Source: Parvicella tangerina
Lineage (GTDB): Bacteria; Bacteroidota; Bacteroidia; Flavobacteriales_D; Parvicellaceae
Length of the DNA stretch: 64,000 bases
NCBI RefSeq assembly: GCF_907165195.1
Contig: NZ_OU015584.1
Span: 3,234,978 to 3,298,977, forward strand
Reading direction: 5' to 3'
The notes beneath the pieces were generated by a model, which was not told the origin of the DNA, did no database searches, and was given only the letters and a program-made list of their open reading frames with translations. Each line of letters begins with the position of its first letter. Positions within the stretch are counted from its first letter, which is position 1. Positions 35,573-44,052 of the stretch are shown one piece after another. The position numbers and the translations under genes are program-made.

Positions 35573-36751
35573 TTATTTAAATGCCGCAATTCCTGTCACG
35601 TCCATTCCAGTAATCAATAAATGAATATCATGTGTACCCTCATAAGTAATTACAGACTCCAGGTTAGCCATGTGTCTCATGATTGAGTATTCATTTGTGA
35701 TTCCCATCGCTCCGTGAATTTGTCTGGCTTCCCGGGCGATTTTCAATGCCATGTCAACATTATTTCTTTTTGCCATAGAAATTTGAGCAGATGTCGCTCT
35801 TCCTTCATTTCTCAACTGACCCAGTCTATACGTCAGCAACTGTGCTTTAGTGATCTCTGTGATCATCTCGGCTAATTTTTTTTGAACCAGCTGAAAACTT
35901 GCAATTGGTTTGTCAAATTGAATTCTCTCTTTTGAATACCTCAAGGCTGAATCATAACAATCCAATGCTGCTCCAATAGCTCCCCATGCAATCCCATACC
36001 TAGCTGAATCCAAACATTGAAGTGGTGCACCTAAACCATCTTTACCTGGTAATAAGTTCTCCTTGGGAACTTTCACATCGTTAAAGATCAACTCACCCGT
36101 AGCTGATGCTCTCAGTGAGTGCTTACCATGCATTTCAGGTGTTTCGAAGCCTTCCATACCTCTCTCTACGATCAACCCTTTGATTCTTCCCGTTTCATCT
36201 TTGGCCCAAACTACTGCAACTTGCGCAAATGGAGCATTTGAGATCCACATTTTAGCCCCGTTCAACAGATAGTGATCACCCATATCTTTAATGTTCGTGA
36301 TCATGCCTCCTGGGTTACTTCCATGATCTGGCTCAGTCAAGCCAAAACACCCCATGTATTCACCTGTAGCTAACTTAGGAAGGTATTTTTTTCTTTGTTC
36401 TTCATTACCAAACTTCCAAATTGGGTACATTACCAATGAACTCTGAACAGAACTCGTAGAACGTAATCCTGAATCACATCTTTCTAACTCTTGCATAATC
36501 AAGCCATAACTGATCTGATCCAGACCAGCACCACCATATTCCGCAGGGATATACGGTCCGAAACCGCCTATCTCTCCAAGACCTGGAATGATTTGAGAAG
36601 GGAAATCCGCTCGTTCGTAATAATCTTCAATGATCGGACTCACCTCTTTCTTCACCCATGCTCTAGCTGAATCTCGGATCAACTTATGCTCATCAGTAAG
36701 CAGCTCGTCCATCAAATAATAATCGTGTGCTTCGTATCTATCTGTACCCAT
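35573..36751 (-). CDS. Acyl-CoA dehydrogenase, glutaryl-CoA dehydrogenase-like
   Basis: The 392-residue flavoenzyme matches glutaryl-CoA dehydrogenase, which oxidises and decarboxylates glutaryl-CoA to crotonyl-CoA in lysine and tryptophan breakdown. Diagnostic parts are CDSGLRSTSSVQSSLVMYPI near residue 92 (substrate Arg and Ser), GCFGLTEPDHGSNPGGM near 134, and the catalytic Glu in YEGTHDIHLLITGMDVTGI near residue 370, the GCDH form of this motif rather than that of short-chain dehydrogenases. Length is standard. It is monocistronic: a terminator follows and the gene upstream is divergent. Assignment to glutaryl-CoA rests on these motifs; another acyl-CoA substrate cannot be excluded. Confidence 0.88.
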   Translation of the reverse strand: MGTDRYEAHDYYLMDELLTDEHKLIRDSARAWVKKEVSPIIEDYYERADFPSQIIPGLGEIGGFGPYIPAEYGGAGLDQISYGLIMQELERCDSGLRSTSSVQSSLVMYPIWKFGNEEQRKKYLPKLATGEYMGCFGLTEPDHGSNPGGMITNIKDMGDHYLLNGAKMWISNAPFAQVAVVWAKDETGRIKGLIVERGMEGFETPEMHGKHSLRASATGELIFNDVKVPKENLLPGKDGLGAPLQCLDSARYGIAWGAIGAALDCYDSALRYSKERIQFDKPIASFQLVQKKLAEMITEITKAQLLTYRLGQLRNEGRATSAQISMAKRNNVDMALKIAREARQIHGAMGITNEYSIMRHMANLESVITYEGTHDIHLLITGMDVTGIAAFK

Positions 36752-36895
36752 AGTTTTTACTAAAAAAGTTTGTGCAAAAGTAACAATTTATCAACCAGGT
36801 GGTTCGATATTTTACGATCAAAAACCACCACCTCTTGAATTGCTAATTATTGTTAAGCAGGTTGAAGCACCATGTTTTTTTTCTACCTTGTTGCT

Positions 36896-37972
36896 ATGAA
36901 ATTGGACAAGCTCTGGATAGCGGCAATTCTGAACATCATCTTTCTGGCCTCTAGCTTCATTTTAGCGAAAGAGGTTGTAGACAAAGGACAAGCCTATGAT
37001 TCACTGATGCATGAACATGTAAAGATCTTAGGTTTTAAAGATCGACTATTAAATCAGGATGAATGGGTGCTTTTAATCTCTGGAAAAGTAATCACTAGTG
37101 TGAAAGACACCGTTTGGCTCGAGAAGAAAAAGACTTCTGAGCTCAAACTTAGAGCAGCTCAGGAAAACTATGAACAGGCTCTTGAGATGTCTAAGTTCAT
37201 CTGGTATGCTGCTGCTGGCCTATTACTATTAACGATATTCATTTATGCTGGAGGTAAAAAACTATTTCATGCCATTGGAGCTAGCTTCACGAGTATGTCT
37301 TTAGTTTTCCTTTACATCGGGGTTTTTGCTCCCCTGTTACAAATTCATGCCTATGATGAAGACCTTAAAGTTCCTATTGTCATCAAGTTTGATGAAATGG
37401 CTGCCTGGGCGGATAAAAAAATTAACGACAGTGCAAATTGGTTAGAGGATCTATCCAGTGACTATCTGGGCTATGACTTTGATATCCCTGAATATAATGC
37501 CCTAAGTTTCTTGATTGATGGCTACCAATACGATCACTCCGTTGTATTTGAGGGTCGGACCTACTATTATTTCCAGAGTAAATCTATAGACTCTATTATT
37601 CGTTTACTGTACAAAGACAACAACCGCTTAATCGCCAATATTATTCTTGCTTTTTCGGTAATTATTCCCTTATTCAAATTGCTCTTCACCATTCTTCTTT
37701 TGTATTGGGAAAAGGCCCGAAAGAACAAAACGATTACCATCATCTTGACCTTAATAGGAAAGTGGAGCATGGCAGACGTGTTCGTTACGGGAGTATTTGT
37801 AGCCTATTTCTCCTTTCACTCCATGCACATGGGACAAATAGAAACTGAAAGTAGTGTCTTACTCGGGTTCTACTTTTTTCTAAGCTATGCGATCATTAGC
37901 ATTTTAGCGTCTATCATGCTATGGATAGCTGCTGGTAAAGAAATGCAACTAAAACTCTACGAAGCTGTTTAA
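36896..37972 (+). CDS. Membrane protein with PqiA-like C-terminal domain
   Basis: The protein of about 358 residues has a first membrane helix at residues 5-24, a charged region, a helix pair near residues 105-165, an extracytoplasmic region of about 90 residues, and a C-terminal helical bundle. That bundle holds SVIIPLFKLLFTILLLYW near residue 250 and GKWSMADVFVTGVFVAYF near 285, the conserved signature of paraquat-inducible protein A; PqiA-type proteins serve lipid traffic across the envelope in Proteobacteria. No PqiB-like MCE protein is present, so the role here is open. A start at 36872 is possible but adds only an extra hydrophobic octapeptide. The next gene starts one base after its stop. 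Confidence 0.72.
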   Translation: MKLDKLWIAAILNIIFLASSFILAKEVVDKGQAYDSLMHEHVKILGFKDRLLNQDEWVLLISGKVITSVKDTVWLEKKKTSELKLRAAQENYEQALEMSKFIWYAAAGLLLLTIFIYAGGKKLFHAIGASFTSMSLVFLYIGVFAPLLQIHAYDEDLKVPIVIKFDEMAAWADKKINDSANWLEDLSSDYLGYDFDIPEYNALSFLIDGYQYDHSVVFEGRTYYYFQSKSIDSIIRLLYKDNNRLIANIILAFSVIIPLFKLLFTILLLYWEKARKNKTITIILTLIGKWSMADVFVTGVFVAYFSFHSMHMGQIETESSVLLGFYFFLSYAIISILASIMLWIAAGKEMQLKLYEAV

Positions 37973-37973
37973 C

Positions 37974-38672
37974 TTGATTAATTGCATAGTAACTACCCTA
38001 CTTGTATCGCTGCAGCTGGGTTGTTTATTTGGCCAGGTTCAAAGCCAGGAAATTCTGAAGCACAATCATGTTTCAGGGATAGTTGGTTATACTTATTTTT
38101 TTAACCAGTCAGGCGCACTCAGGGAGGAACATTTTGACGTTGATTCTTCTGGAAGGATTGTTGGCACTTTTGTTTATGATGACTCAACATCTCAGAGACA
38201 TTATACCTACACCCTGGAGTATGACACCAACAAACACTACTTTAGAGAAAGTCATTTTTGGAGCAATGGAGAACCTATTTATGAAATCACGAAAATACTG
38301 CATTCCGATTCTATTGAACTTTTCTACATGGAAGGAGATTCCCTGAGCAGAGAAGTCCACTATATTCCAAACAAGGAAAAAAAGTGGATTAAAGTCTTCG
38401 CAGATAACGACTTGATCAGAAAGTATAAATTTCGACACCATAAAGAAATCTCTATTGATTTACGTTCTAATATAAAATCGATTACTCGTTATAAAAAAGA
38501 TGAATTTGATCAAATTGTTGAGGTCAGCTATTTCGAAAAGTATCATTGCAAAAAACACCTCATCTCCAAAGAGGAAATTGTTTACACCGAAAATGGACTT
38601 TACTTGGAAAAGCGCAATTATATCGGTGATTCATTATACTCAAACACCCTATATGAATACACTTTCAGATAA
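37974..38672 (+). CDS. Exported protein of unknown function with TTG start
   Basis: The 232-residue product has no ATG before the middle of the frame; the TTG at 37974 gives a plausible signal peptide (MINCIVTTLLVSLQLGCLFG) directly after the stop of the PqiA-like gene, so coupled translation is likely. The mature part has repeated short beta elements with the pattern aromatic-x-x-x-G and charged turns (for example EHFDVDSSGRIVGTFVYDD and YTENGLYLEKRNYIGDSLYS), reminiscent of antitoxin-like YwqK or YD-type repeats but too divergent to assign. No catalytic residues are recognised. A Cys near residue 17 makes a lipoprotein possible but the lipobox is poor. Confidence 0.62.
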   Translation: MINCIVTTLLVSLQLGCLFGQVQSQEILKHNHVSGIVGYTYFFNQSGALREEHFDVDSSGRIVGTFVYDDSTSQRHYTYTLEYDTNKHYFRESHFWSNGEPIYEITKILHSDSIELFYMEGDSLSREVHYIPNKEKKWIKVFADNDLIRKYKFRHHKEISIDLRSNIKSITRYKKDEFDQIVEVSYFEKYHCKKHLISKEEIVYTENGLYLEKRNYIGDSLYSNTLYEYTFR

Positions 38673-38754
38673 TGTCTGTGACTGAATGCGACTCGTATGG
38701 TTTTTAGATATCTTTACCTTCAAAAGCGGTTGCGAACGTTCGAAAAACTAAATC

Positions 38755-39123
38755 ATGAAGGACAAAACACTTATCATTGGAGCCAGCAACAATCCGAACA
38801 GGTACAGCTATAAAGCGGCCTTTTCCTTGCAATATAATGGATACGAGTTCATCCCATTTGGAGTGAAACGTGGAGATGTGATTGGTAGAAAAATCCATAA
38901 CGAGTGGAAAGAAGATTGGAAAGATGAAGTAGACACGGTTACAATGTATATCAACCCTTCTCTGCAGGAACAATACTATGATCGGATCATTAAGTTGTCT
39001 CCCAGAAGAGTCATCTTTAACCCTGGAACAGAAAATGTAGACTTCGAGATGCGTCTAAAAGAAAATGGAATCGATTATGAGAATGCCTGCACCTTAGTAC
39101 TGCTAAACACTAGTCAATACTAG
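38755..39123 (+). CDS. CoA-binding-domain protein (YccU-like)
   Basis: The 122-residue protein is a single Rossmann CoA-binding domain of the YccU type: TLIIGASNNPNRYSYKAAF at the N-terminus forms the nucleotide loop, followed by FIPFGVKRGDVIGRKIHNEW near residue 40 and RVIFNPGTENVDFEMRL near 85. Family members bind CoA in the cytosol; a catalytic role is not known. The final 14 bases overlap the end of the convergent rsmE gene. The 82-base gap before it contains a degenerate TATCTTTA only. Confidence 0.85.
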   Translation: MKDKTLIIGASNNPNRYSYKAAFSLQYNGYEFIPFGVKRGDVIGRKIHNEWKEDWKDEVDTVTMYINPSLQEQYYDRIIKLSPRRVIFNPGTENVDFEMRLKENGIDYENACTLVLLNTSQY

Positions 39124-39811
39124 ATTTTAATAATGTTACACCAACAATTCCTGCTGTTTCTGTTCGTAAACGGTGCTTCCCCAAGTTAACACGTGTAAAA
39201 TCATTTTGCTCACATTGTTTTACCTCATCAGACGTAAAATCACCCTCTGGACCTATTAACAACAACTTATTCTCTTGTAGTGATGAATAATTCAAGATAC
39301 TCTCCTCTGGTAAATCCTCGCAATAGGCAATCAACTTTTTAAACCCATTCCAGTTCTCTTGTAAAAGTTCTTCAAGCTTCATGGGTTCATAGATTGATGG
39401 CATCCAAACTCTTTTAGACTGTTTCATTGCGGAAAGAATCACTTTGCGCCAGCGATCAAGGTTCACTTTTGTGCGCTCACTATTTTTAGTCAACAGAGGT
39501 ATAACACCGTCCAACCCAATTTCTGTAGCCTTTTCAAGAAAGAACTCAATTCTATCGTTAGATTTGGTAGGCGAAATAGCGATGTAAACTTTTGCAGAAA
39601 CTTCTTCGCTTTGCTCTACATTCAGCATATTAACAACACATCTTTTGTGGTGTGCTTCAACAATTTCCCCAACAGCTCTAGCTCCTTTTCCATTGATCAC
39701 TATAACGCGATCTCCCACACTGGACCGCATCACTTTGATTGCGTGATTGCTCTCTACCTCTGACAAGGTGATTTGATCCGTAAATATGCCTTCAAAAAAG
39801 TACGTATGCAT
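39110..39811 (-). CDS. rsmE: 16S rRNA (uracil-1498-N3)-methyltransferase
   Basis: The 233-residue SPOUT methyltransferase adds a methyl group to U1498 of 16S rRNA. The N-terminal PUA-like barrel begins MHTYFFEGIF and contains NHAIKVMRSSVGDRVIVING near residue 25. The C-terminal trefoil-knot domain shows AISPTKSNDRIEFFLEKATE near 75, KLLLIGPEGDFTSDEV near 185 and VNLGKHRLRTETAGIVGV near 208, the SAM-binding knot. The frame is open to an ATG at 39847, but that lies upstream of a terminator hairpin for the preceding gene, so 39811 is the start. It overlaps the convergent CoA-binding gene by 14 bases. Confidence 0.95.
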   Translation of the reverse strand: MHTYFFEGIFTDQITLSEVESNHAIKVMRSSVGDRVIVINGKGARAVGEIVEAHHKRCVVNMLNVEQSEEVSAKVYIAISPTKSNDRIEFFLEKATEIGLDGVIPLLTKNSERTKVNLDRWRKVILSAMKQSKRVWMPSIYEPMKLEELLQENWNGFKKLIAYCEDLPEESILNYSSLQENKLLLIGPEGDFTSDEVKQCEQNDFTRVNLGKHRLRTETAGIVGVTLLKSSID

Positions 39812-39814
39812 AGC

Positions 39815-39844
39815 AACAAAAAAGGCCGGAATAAACCGACCTTT
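39815..39844 (-). terminator. Intrinsic terminator after the RMDN-like TPR gene
   Basis: AAAGG-C-CGG (39821-39829) pairs with CCG-A-CCTTT (39836-39844) around AATAAA, and on the minus strand is followed by a run of six T. It separates the TPR gene from rsmE and decides the rsmE start. Confidence 0.78.
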
Positions 39845-39864
39845 CAAATGTAAAAATTTTTGTC

Positions 39865-40626
39865 TTATCTCAGTTTATTCAACAACTCTTCACACTTTTT
39901 GTAGCAAAGTTTCGCGTCTTCATAATCCTGAGGAAGTTTCATCGCTTTCTCAACATACTTTTTAGCATATTCTTCATTATCCATTTCGTAGTAAGTCATC
40001 GCTAACTCATATACATGTAGCATATACCATGGTTCGATCTCGATTGCTTTTTGAAACATTTTCAAAGCATCTGCATAGGTTCCTCCTTTTGGAGTTCCTC
40101 CGAAAAATGTATTCACCATTGCTTTTTCCATGTTGTTAAACCCAGCAAACGTTCTATGCCACCTTCCCATGATATGATAAGCTCCTGCTTCCTCAGGGTT
40201 TAAGCTAATCGCTTTGTCACATTCAGACTTAATCTCCTTTGCATTAGCAATTTTTACTTTTGTTTTGGCATTCTCATTTTCTCTTGCTAGGGCCAATGCA
40301 TACGCATAGTGAGAAAAAGCGTGCCCTGACTTCAACTTCTTAGACTTGTCAGCAACTTCTTTAGCCTTTGCGTAATATTTTAACTTCAACTCCTCATCAT
40401 CCAAGTTAGCCCCTACTTTACTGTAAGCAAAACTCAAGTGCGAGAGGTAGTCTTGGTTGTCACCATCCACTTCAACTAACTTTTTCATAACTTGAAGTAG
40501 CTTAACATTGTCTACTTCTTTTTTATATTTCATGGCTAGCTGCCACATTTCGCTTTCAGACTGTCCAAAAGCCATTGACCCCATTAAAAATGCAAGTCCT
40601 AAAAAAACCAGTTTAATACTTTTCAT
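39865..40626 (-). CDS. Exported TPR protein resembling eukaryotic RMDN (regulator of microtubule dynamics) proteins
   Basis: The 253-residue protein has a signal peptide (cleavage near MAFGQ) and TPR-like helical pairs over the rest. The order AHFSYAYALA-like segment near residue 105, KVKIANAKEIKSECDKAISL near 122, EEAGAYHIMGRWHRTFAGF near 145 and KGGTYADALKMFQKAIEIEP near 175 is the pattern shared by RMDN1-3 and their bacterial homologues, including the HxxGRW motif. The function in bacteria is unknown; a scaffold role in the periplasm is inferred from the signal peptide. A -7 box lies just upstream and a terminator follows, so it is monocistronic. Confidence 0.8.
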   Translation of the reverse strand: MKSIKLVFLGLAFLMGSMAFGQSESEMWQLAMKYKKEVDNVKLLQVMKKLVEVDGDNQDYLSHLSFAYSKVGANLDDEELKLKYYAKAKEVADKSKKLKSGHAFSHYAYALALARENENAKTKVKIANAKEIKSECDKAISLNPEEAGAYHIMGRWHRTFAGFNNMEKAMVNTFFGGTPKGGTYADALKMFQKAIEIEPWYMLHVYELAMTYYEMDNEEYAKKYVEKAMKLPQDYEDAKLCYKKCEELLNKLR

Positions 40627-40663
40627 GTTGTAATTTTTATGTTCCTTCTTTCAAAGTTCTTGC

Positions 40664-40671
40664 CAAAGATA
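40664..40671 (-). promoter_or_regulatory. -7 box of the TPR gene
   Basis: On the minus strand TATCTTTG (complement of 40664-40671) matches TAnnTTTG, 37 bases before the ATG at 40626. Confidence 0.45.
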
Positions 40672-40682
40672 TTCAAAAGGAA

Positions 40683-41633
40683 TCAAATTTCCATTTGTTT
40701 TTCTTCCTCGAGTTTCTTTCGTTGTCTATCCTTTAGAGTATGCAACTCAAAACCAATTAAAAGCACATAACATACCGCATTTAGCCAGATCAGGACCATC
40801 ATTAAGGTACCTATGGAACCGTACAGCTCATTGTACTTTCCGAAGTTAGTAAAGAAATAACTGATGATAATTGACACCAAAATAATCAAAACACTCGCAA
40901 GACTACTTCCTGGCGAAAACCACTTGGAAGAAGAAAAGTCCGGGTTTCCAAGGTTGTAGAGAGTTCCTACCGCTAGAATCATTGAAAGAAGCATTATGAG
41001 CCATTTACCAAGCTGAAAGGCGAATTGCATGAACCCTCCCAGATTCTTGTATGCAACACTTTGAACAAAAACCTCTCCGTAGGTAATTGCTGCCAACATT
41101 ATGATCACAAACAAGCTAAATGCGGCAAAAATTGCAAGAGAGATCAACCGTTGTTTAATTGGGTTTCTTCTTAAGTTGATTTGATGAGAAGTATTAAACA
41201 CCATCAGCATATGATTAATACCATTACTTGCGTAAAATATCGTTAGAACTCCACCAAGACCAAGTACCCAATGATGTTTGTTAACCACCAAATCGTTTAC
41301 GGTTTTTTCGATAACGGCATAAATGTTTGGCGGAGTGATGTTCTCAATATCCAACATCAAATTTTGCTGAAAATTCTCAATTGGAACAAACGGGATCAAC
41401 GACAAAAAGAATAATAGCCCTGGAAATATTGCCAAAAAGAACTTAAAGGCAATCGCAGAACTTCTCATCCCATAATTTGACTGGGTAAATGTGGTGATCA
41501 GAAAGTTCAGCACACCATAAAGCGACATTCCGTAAAACCCGGGAAGCCTCAAACGTTTGCTCCATTTCACAACCGTTTTAACCATCCTACTCTTGAGGAA
41601 GGCATTGATCCAACTTTTGATTTTTTCGATCAC
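40683..41633 (-). CDS. YihY/BrkB-family inner-membrane protein
   Basis: The 316-residue protein has six or so membrane helices and the family motifs SSAIAFKFFLAIFPGLLFFL near residue 78 and GLGGVLTIFYASNGINHM near residue 145; the C-terminal part has LYGSIGTLMMVLIWLNAVCY near 268. The family was once thought to be RNase BN but is now treated as membrane proteins of unknown role. A basic N-terminal extension of about 55 residues precedes the first helix. Its first 4 bases overlap the end of nadC, so the two are translationally coupled; this nadC-yihY order is common in Flavobacteriia. Confidence 0.9.
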   Translation of the reverse strand: MIEKIKSWINAFLKSRMVKTVVKWSKRLRLPGFYGMSLYGVLNFLITTFTQSNYGMRSSAIAFKFFLAIFPGLLFFLSLIPFVPIENFQQNLMLDIENITPPNIYAVIEKTVNDLVVNKHHWVLGLGGVLTIFYASNGINHMLMVFNTSHQINLRRNPIKQRLISLAIFAAFSLFVIIMLAAITYGEVFVQSVAYKNLGGFMQFAFQLGKWLIMLLSMILAVGTLYNLGNPDFSSSKWFSPGSSLASVLIILVSIIISYFFTNFGKYNELYGSIGTLMMVLIWLNAVCYVLLIGFELHTLKDRQRKKLEEEKQMEI

Positions 41634-42466
41634 TTCACCGCTTTAAGACTCAAGTCCATGTTATAAACCGAATGCGTTAAAGCTCCAACCGAAACATAGT
41701 CTACACCACATTCTGCAAAGACCCTCACCGTATCTAAGTTAATCCCCCCCGAAGCTTCAGTCTCATACTTTCCATCAATTAGCTTAACCGCCTCTCGTAT
41801 CTCATCGTAACTAAAATTATCTAACATTATTCGATGAATCCCTCCTTCTTCGAGCACCATTCTTACTTCATTCAAATTACGCGTCTCTACTTCAATTTTA
41901 AGGTTAAGATCATTCGCTTTCAAGTACGCCTTTGTTTTTTGAATCGCCTGTTTCACTCCTCCAGCAAAATCAATGTGATTATCTTTCAGCATAATCATGT
42001 CATACAATCCCATTCGATGATTTTCACCACCACCGATCTTAACAGCTTGTTTTTCTAAAAAACGGATTAGCGGGGTGGTTTTTCTGGTATCCAACACTTT
42101 AGTACTCAATTCACCAACCGCATCTACAAAATCTCGCGTTTTTGTAGCAATAGCACTCATCCTTTGCATTACATTCAATACTAGTCGTTCAGCACTCAAC
42201 AAAGCTCTTGAATTACAAACTACATAAAAAGCTATATCTCCATACTTTACTCTATCCCCATCATTTAAGAGTTGTTCAATTTCAACATTGGGGTCAAATT
42301 CTTTAAAAAGCGCTTTAGCCACCTCAATTCCAGCAATTATTCCATCTGCCTTTACTAAAAGTTTCGCTTTATCGACTTCGTTTTCGGGGATGCATGCTAA
42401 TGCAGAATGATCTCCATCTTTAATATCTTCCTCCTTGCAGAGTTTTACAAACTGTTCAATTGTCAT
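41630..42466 (-). CDS. nadC: Nicotinate-nucleotide pyrophosphorylase (quinolinate phosphoribosyltransferase)
   Basis: The 278-residue enzyme converts quinolinate and PRPP to nicotinate mononucleotide in de novo NAD synthesis. Conserved parts are MQRMSAIATKTRDFVDAV near residue 98, LDTRKTTPLIRFLEKQAVKI near 122 with active-site Arg and Lys, GGGENHRMGLYDMIMLKDNH near 144, and EASGGINLDTVRVFAECGVD near 238. The frame starts 18 bases earlier, but ATG at 42466 (MTIEQF) fits the family and lies 12 or so bases after a likely transcription start. It overlaps yihY by 4 bases. nadA and nadB are not in the window. Confidence 0.95.
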   Translation of the reverse strand: MTIEQFVKLCKEEDIKDGDHSALACIPENEVDKAKLLVKADGIIAGIEVAKALFKEFDPNVEIEQLLNDGDRVKYGDIAFYVVCNSRALLSAERLVLNVMQRMSAIATKTRDFVDAVGELSTKVLDTRKTTPLIRFLEKQAVKIGGGENHRMGLYDMIMLKDNHIDFAGGVKQAIQKTKAYLKANDLNLKIEVETRNLNEVRMVLEEGGIHRIMLDNFSYDEIREAVKLIDGKYETEASGGINLDTVRVFAECGVDYVSVGALTHSVYNMDLSLKAVK

Positions 42467-42483
42467 GACGATTACTTTGAACA

Positions 42484-42505
42484 CAAAGTTAGTACTTTTT
42501 AGTAC
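42484..42505 (-). promoter_or_regulatory. nadC -7 box with adjoining palindrome
   Basis: On the minus strand TAACTTTG (complement of 42484-42491) matches TAnnTTTG. Immediately upstream is a perfect palindrome, GTACT-TTTT-AGTAC (42492-42505), which overlaps the sanA stop codon and is placed where an operator could act. The regulator is unknown. Confidence 0.4.
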
Positions 42506-43164
42506 AAAGAAATTGGTTCCTTCTTACCCAAAAACTTAGGCGAGGTAAACAAAATTGAACAATCTAAAACTGCTTTAAACTTGGCCAATGGTTCTCTTAG
42601 GTTGATCCCGTTGTAGTCCACATTTTTTGCGGTGTAACCAATTGCTTTAATATTGTTTGCATTTGCAATATATAATGCTCTTTGCAAGTGGTATTCTTGA
42701 GAGACCACAATAATATCATCTACTCCAAAGATCTCTTTAGCCCGGATCATTGAATCAAACGTTCTGAAACCAGCGTAATCAAGTGTTATCCGACTGGCTG
42801 GCACTCCAAGTTCTACGAGTTTATTCAACATATCTTCAGGCTCATTATAGCTGTGAACATGATTATCTCCGGATACCAGAATATGCTCAACTTTTCCACT
42901 GAGATAAAGTTCTGCTGCTGCTTCCATGCGATAGGTGAAATACGGATTTTCGTAATCCCTGTATCCCTTAATTGTTCCTAAAACGAGTGCAACTTTTTTC
43001 TGTGGCACTTCATTCAGCTCATGATAAATTTGGGATTTAGTTGTGGCTATCACATACCAATTGGAGCACCAAGTCCCTCCTATCGCCAACAGCGCTAGAA
43101 TTAAAAATTTTAGCCAAAAGCGTCTAACAAGCAGACGAATAAATATATCTTTGATTTTTCTCAT
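42499..43164 (-). CDS. SanA/YdcF-family DUF218 membrane protein
   Basis: The 221-residue protein has one N-terminal membrane helix (about residues 17-38) and a DUF218 domain outside the cytosol. Typical elements are KVALVLGTIKGYRDYENPYF near residue 49, HILVSGDNHVHSYNEPEDM near 84, and DDIIVVSQEYHLQRALYIAN near 140. E. coli SanA affects the envelope barrier to vancomycin at high temperature; a similar envelope role is inferred. The start ATG has the usual basic residues before the helix. It precedes nadC by 32 bases on the same strand. Confidence 0.88.
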   Translation of the reverse strand: MRKIKDIFIRLLVRRFWLKFLILALLAIGGTWCSNWYVIATTKSQIYHELNEVPQKKVALVLGTIKGYRDYENPYFTYRMEAAAELYLSGKVEHILVSGDNHVHSYNEPEDMLNKLVELGVPASRITLDYAGFRTFDSMIRAKEIFGVDDIIVVSQEYHLQRALYIANANNIKAIGYTAKNVDYNGINLREPLAKFKAVLDCSILFTSPKFLGKKEPISLY

Positions 43165-43237
43165 GTAGCTAAGAAAAGTAATGTGGGTGGAACAGGATTA
43201 GCTCTCTTAGTATTAGATGGAAATGAGTGATTAATTG

Positions 43238-44017
43238 CTAATATCTAACCAGCAGCTCTTCCTTCTTCAACTTCGGATCCAGGAACAAAAGCCCCATTTC
43301 AAAAAGGTTGATAGCCAGTGTCGTTTCTTTTCTATTAACCAATTCAATCCATGCTTCTTTCATCCCTGCAGACCAGTTAATGTCGTCCACAACTACAATC
43401 GACTGATCATTGAGCTTTGGTAAAATCCAATCGAAGTACTTTAAAGTGGCTTCCTTTCGGTGATTACCATCCAAGTAGGCAAGATCAATCTTATCCAAGC
43501 GACCTACTAAACTTTGTAGTGTATCATTGAAGTCACCTTCAATTAACTCTACATTCGTCAATTTCATCAGCTTAAAATTCTCGCGAGCAACATTTGCTAT
43601 CTCAGAGGCACCTTCCAATGTGTATACTTTTGCATCTTTATTCGCCTTTGATAGATAACCTGTTGTAATTCCCAGAGAAGTACCTAGTTCAAGCACAGTG
43701 CTTGACTGAAAAGACTCCACCAAACGGAACATCAATTCCGCATATTTCTTAGTCTTAACAGCACTATCAGCAATAGATTTAACTGAACGCTGATCACGCT
43801 TTGTCGATTTACTCCCCGCGCCCAGATCATTAACCTTGAGAACACGCTCATCCATGCGATTTTTGTTGCGAACGACATCAAGAGCTAAAAATGAATAAAA
43901 CGTTCTATCCTTATCGAAAACTTTCTTCAGACTTTCTGAAATATTCAAATCCTCCACACCCTTGAAAGGTTTGGCTTGAAGTAGATACTTGCCGTATGTT
44001 GTTGCCTGACGAAACAA
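43238..44017 (-). CDS. Class I SAM-dependent O-methyltransferase-like protein
   Basis: The 259-residue protein has a methyltransferase core from about residue 85: the SAM loop STVLELGTSLGITTGYLS near residue 105, an acidic strand KVYTLEGASEIANVA near 130, KIDLAYLDGNHRKEATLKYF near 175 and SIVVVDDINWSAGMKEAW near 202. This resembles caffeoyl-CoA O-methyltransferase-type enzymes; the substrate is unknown. The only early start is a TTG at 44017; an internal Met occurs near residue 54, before the core, so the true start is uncertain. It is divergent from the amidohydrolase gene with 35 bases between. Confidence 0.82.
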   Translation of the reverse strand: MFRQATTYGKYLLQAKPFKGVEDLNISESLKKVFDKDRTFYSFLALDVVRNKNRMDERVLKVNDLGAGSKSTKRDQRSVKSIADSAVKTKKYAELMFRLVESFQSSTVLELGTSLGITTGYLSKANKDAKVYTLEGASEIANVARENFKLMKLTNVELIEGDFNDTLQSLVGRLDKIDLAYLDGNHRKEATLKYFDWILPKLNDQSIVVVDDINWSAGMKEAWIELVNRKETTLAINLFEMGLLFLDPKLKKEELLVRY

Positions 44018-44052
44018 TTTGTTACTTTTAGACCATAAAAATAACTAAATAA

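Noticed and set aside
39812-39847. A longer N-terminus for RsmE
   Set aside because: The extension covers the terminator hairpin of the preceding gene, and the family starts at MHTYFF.
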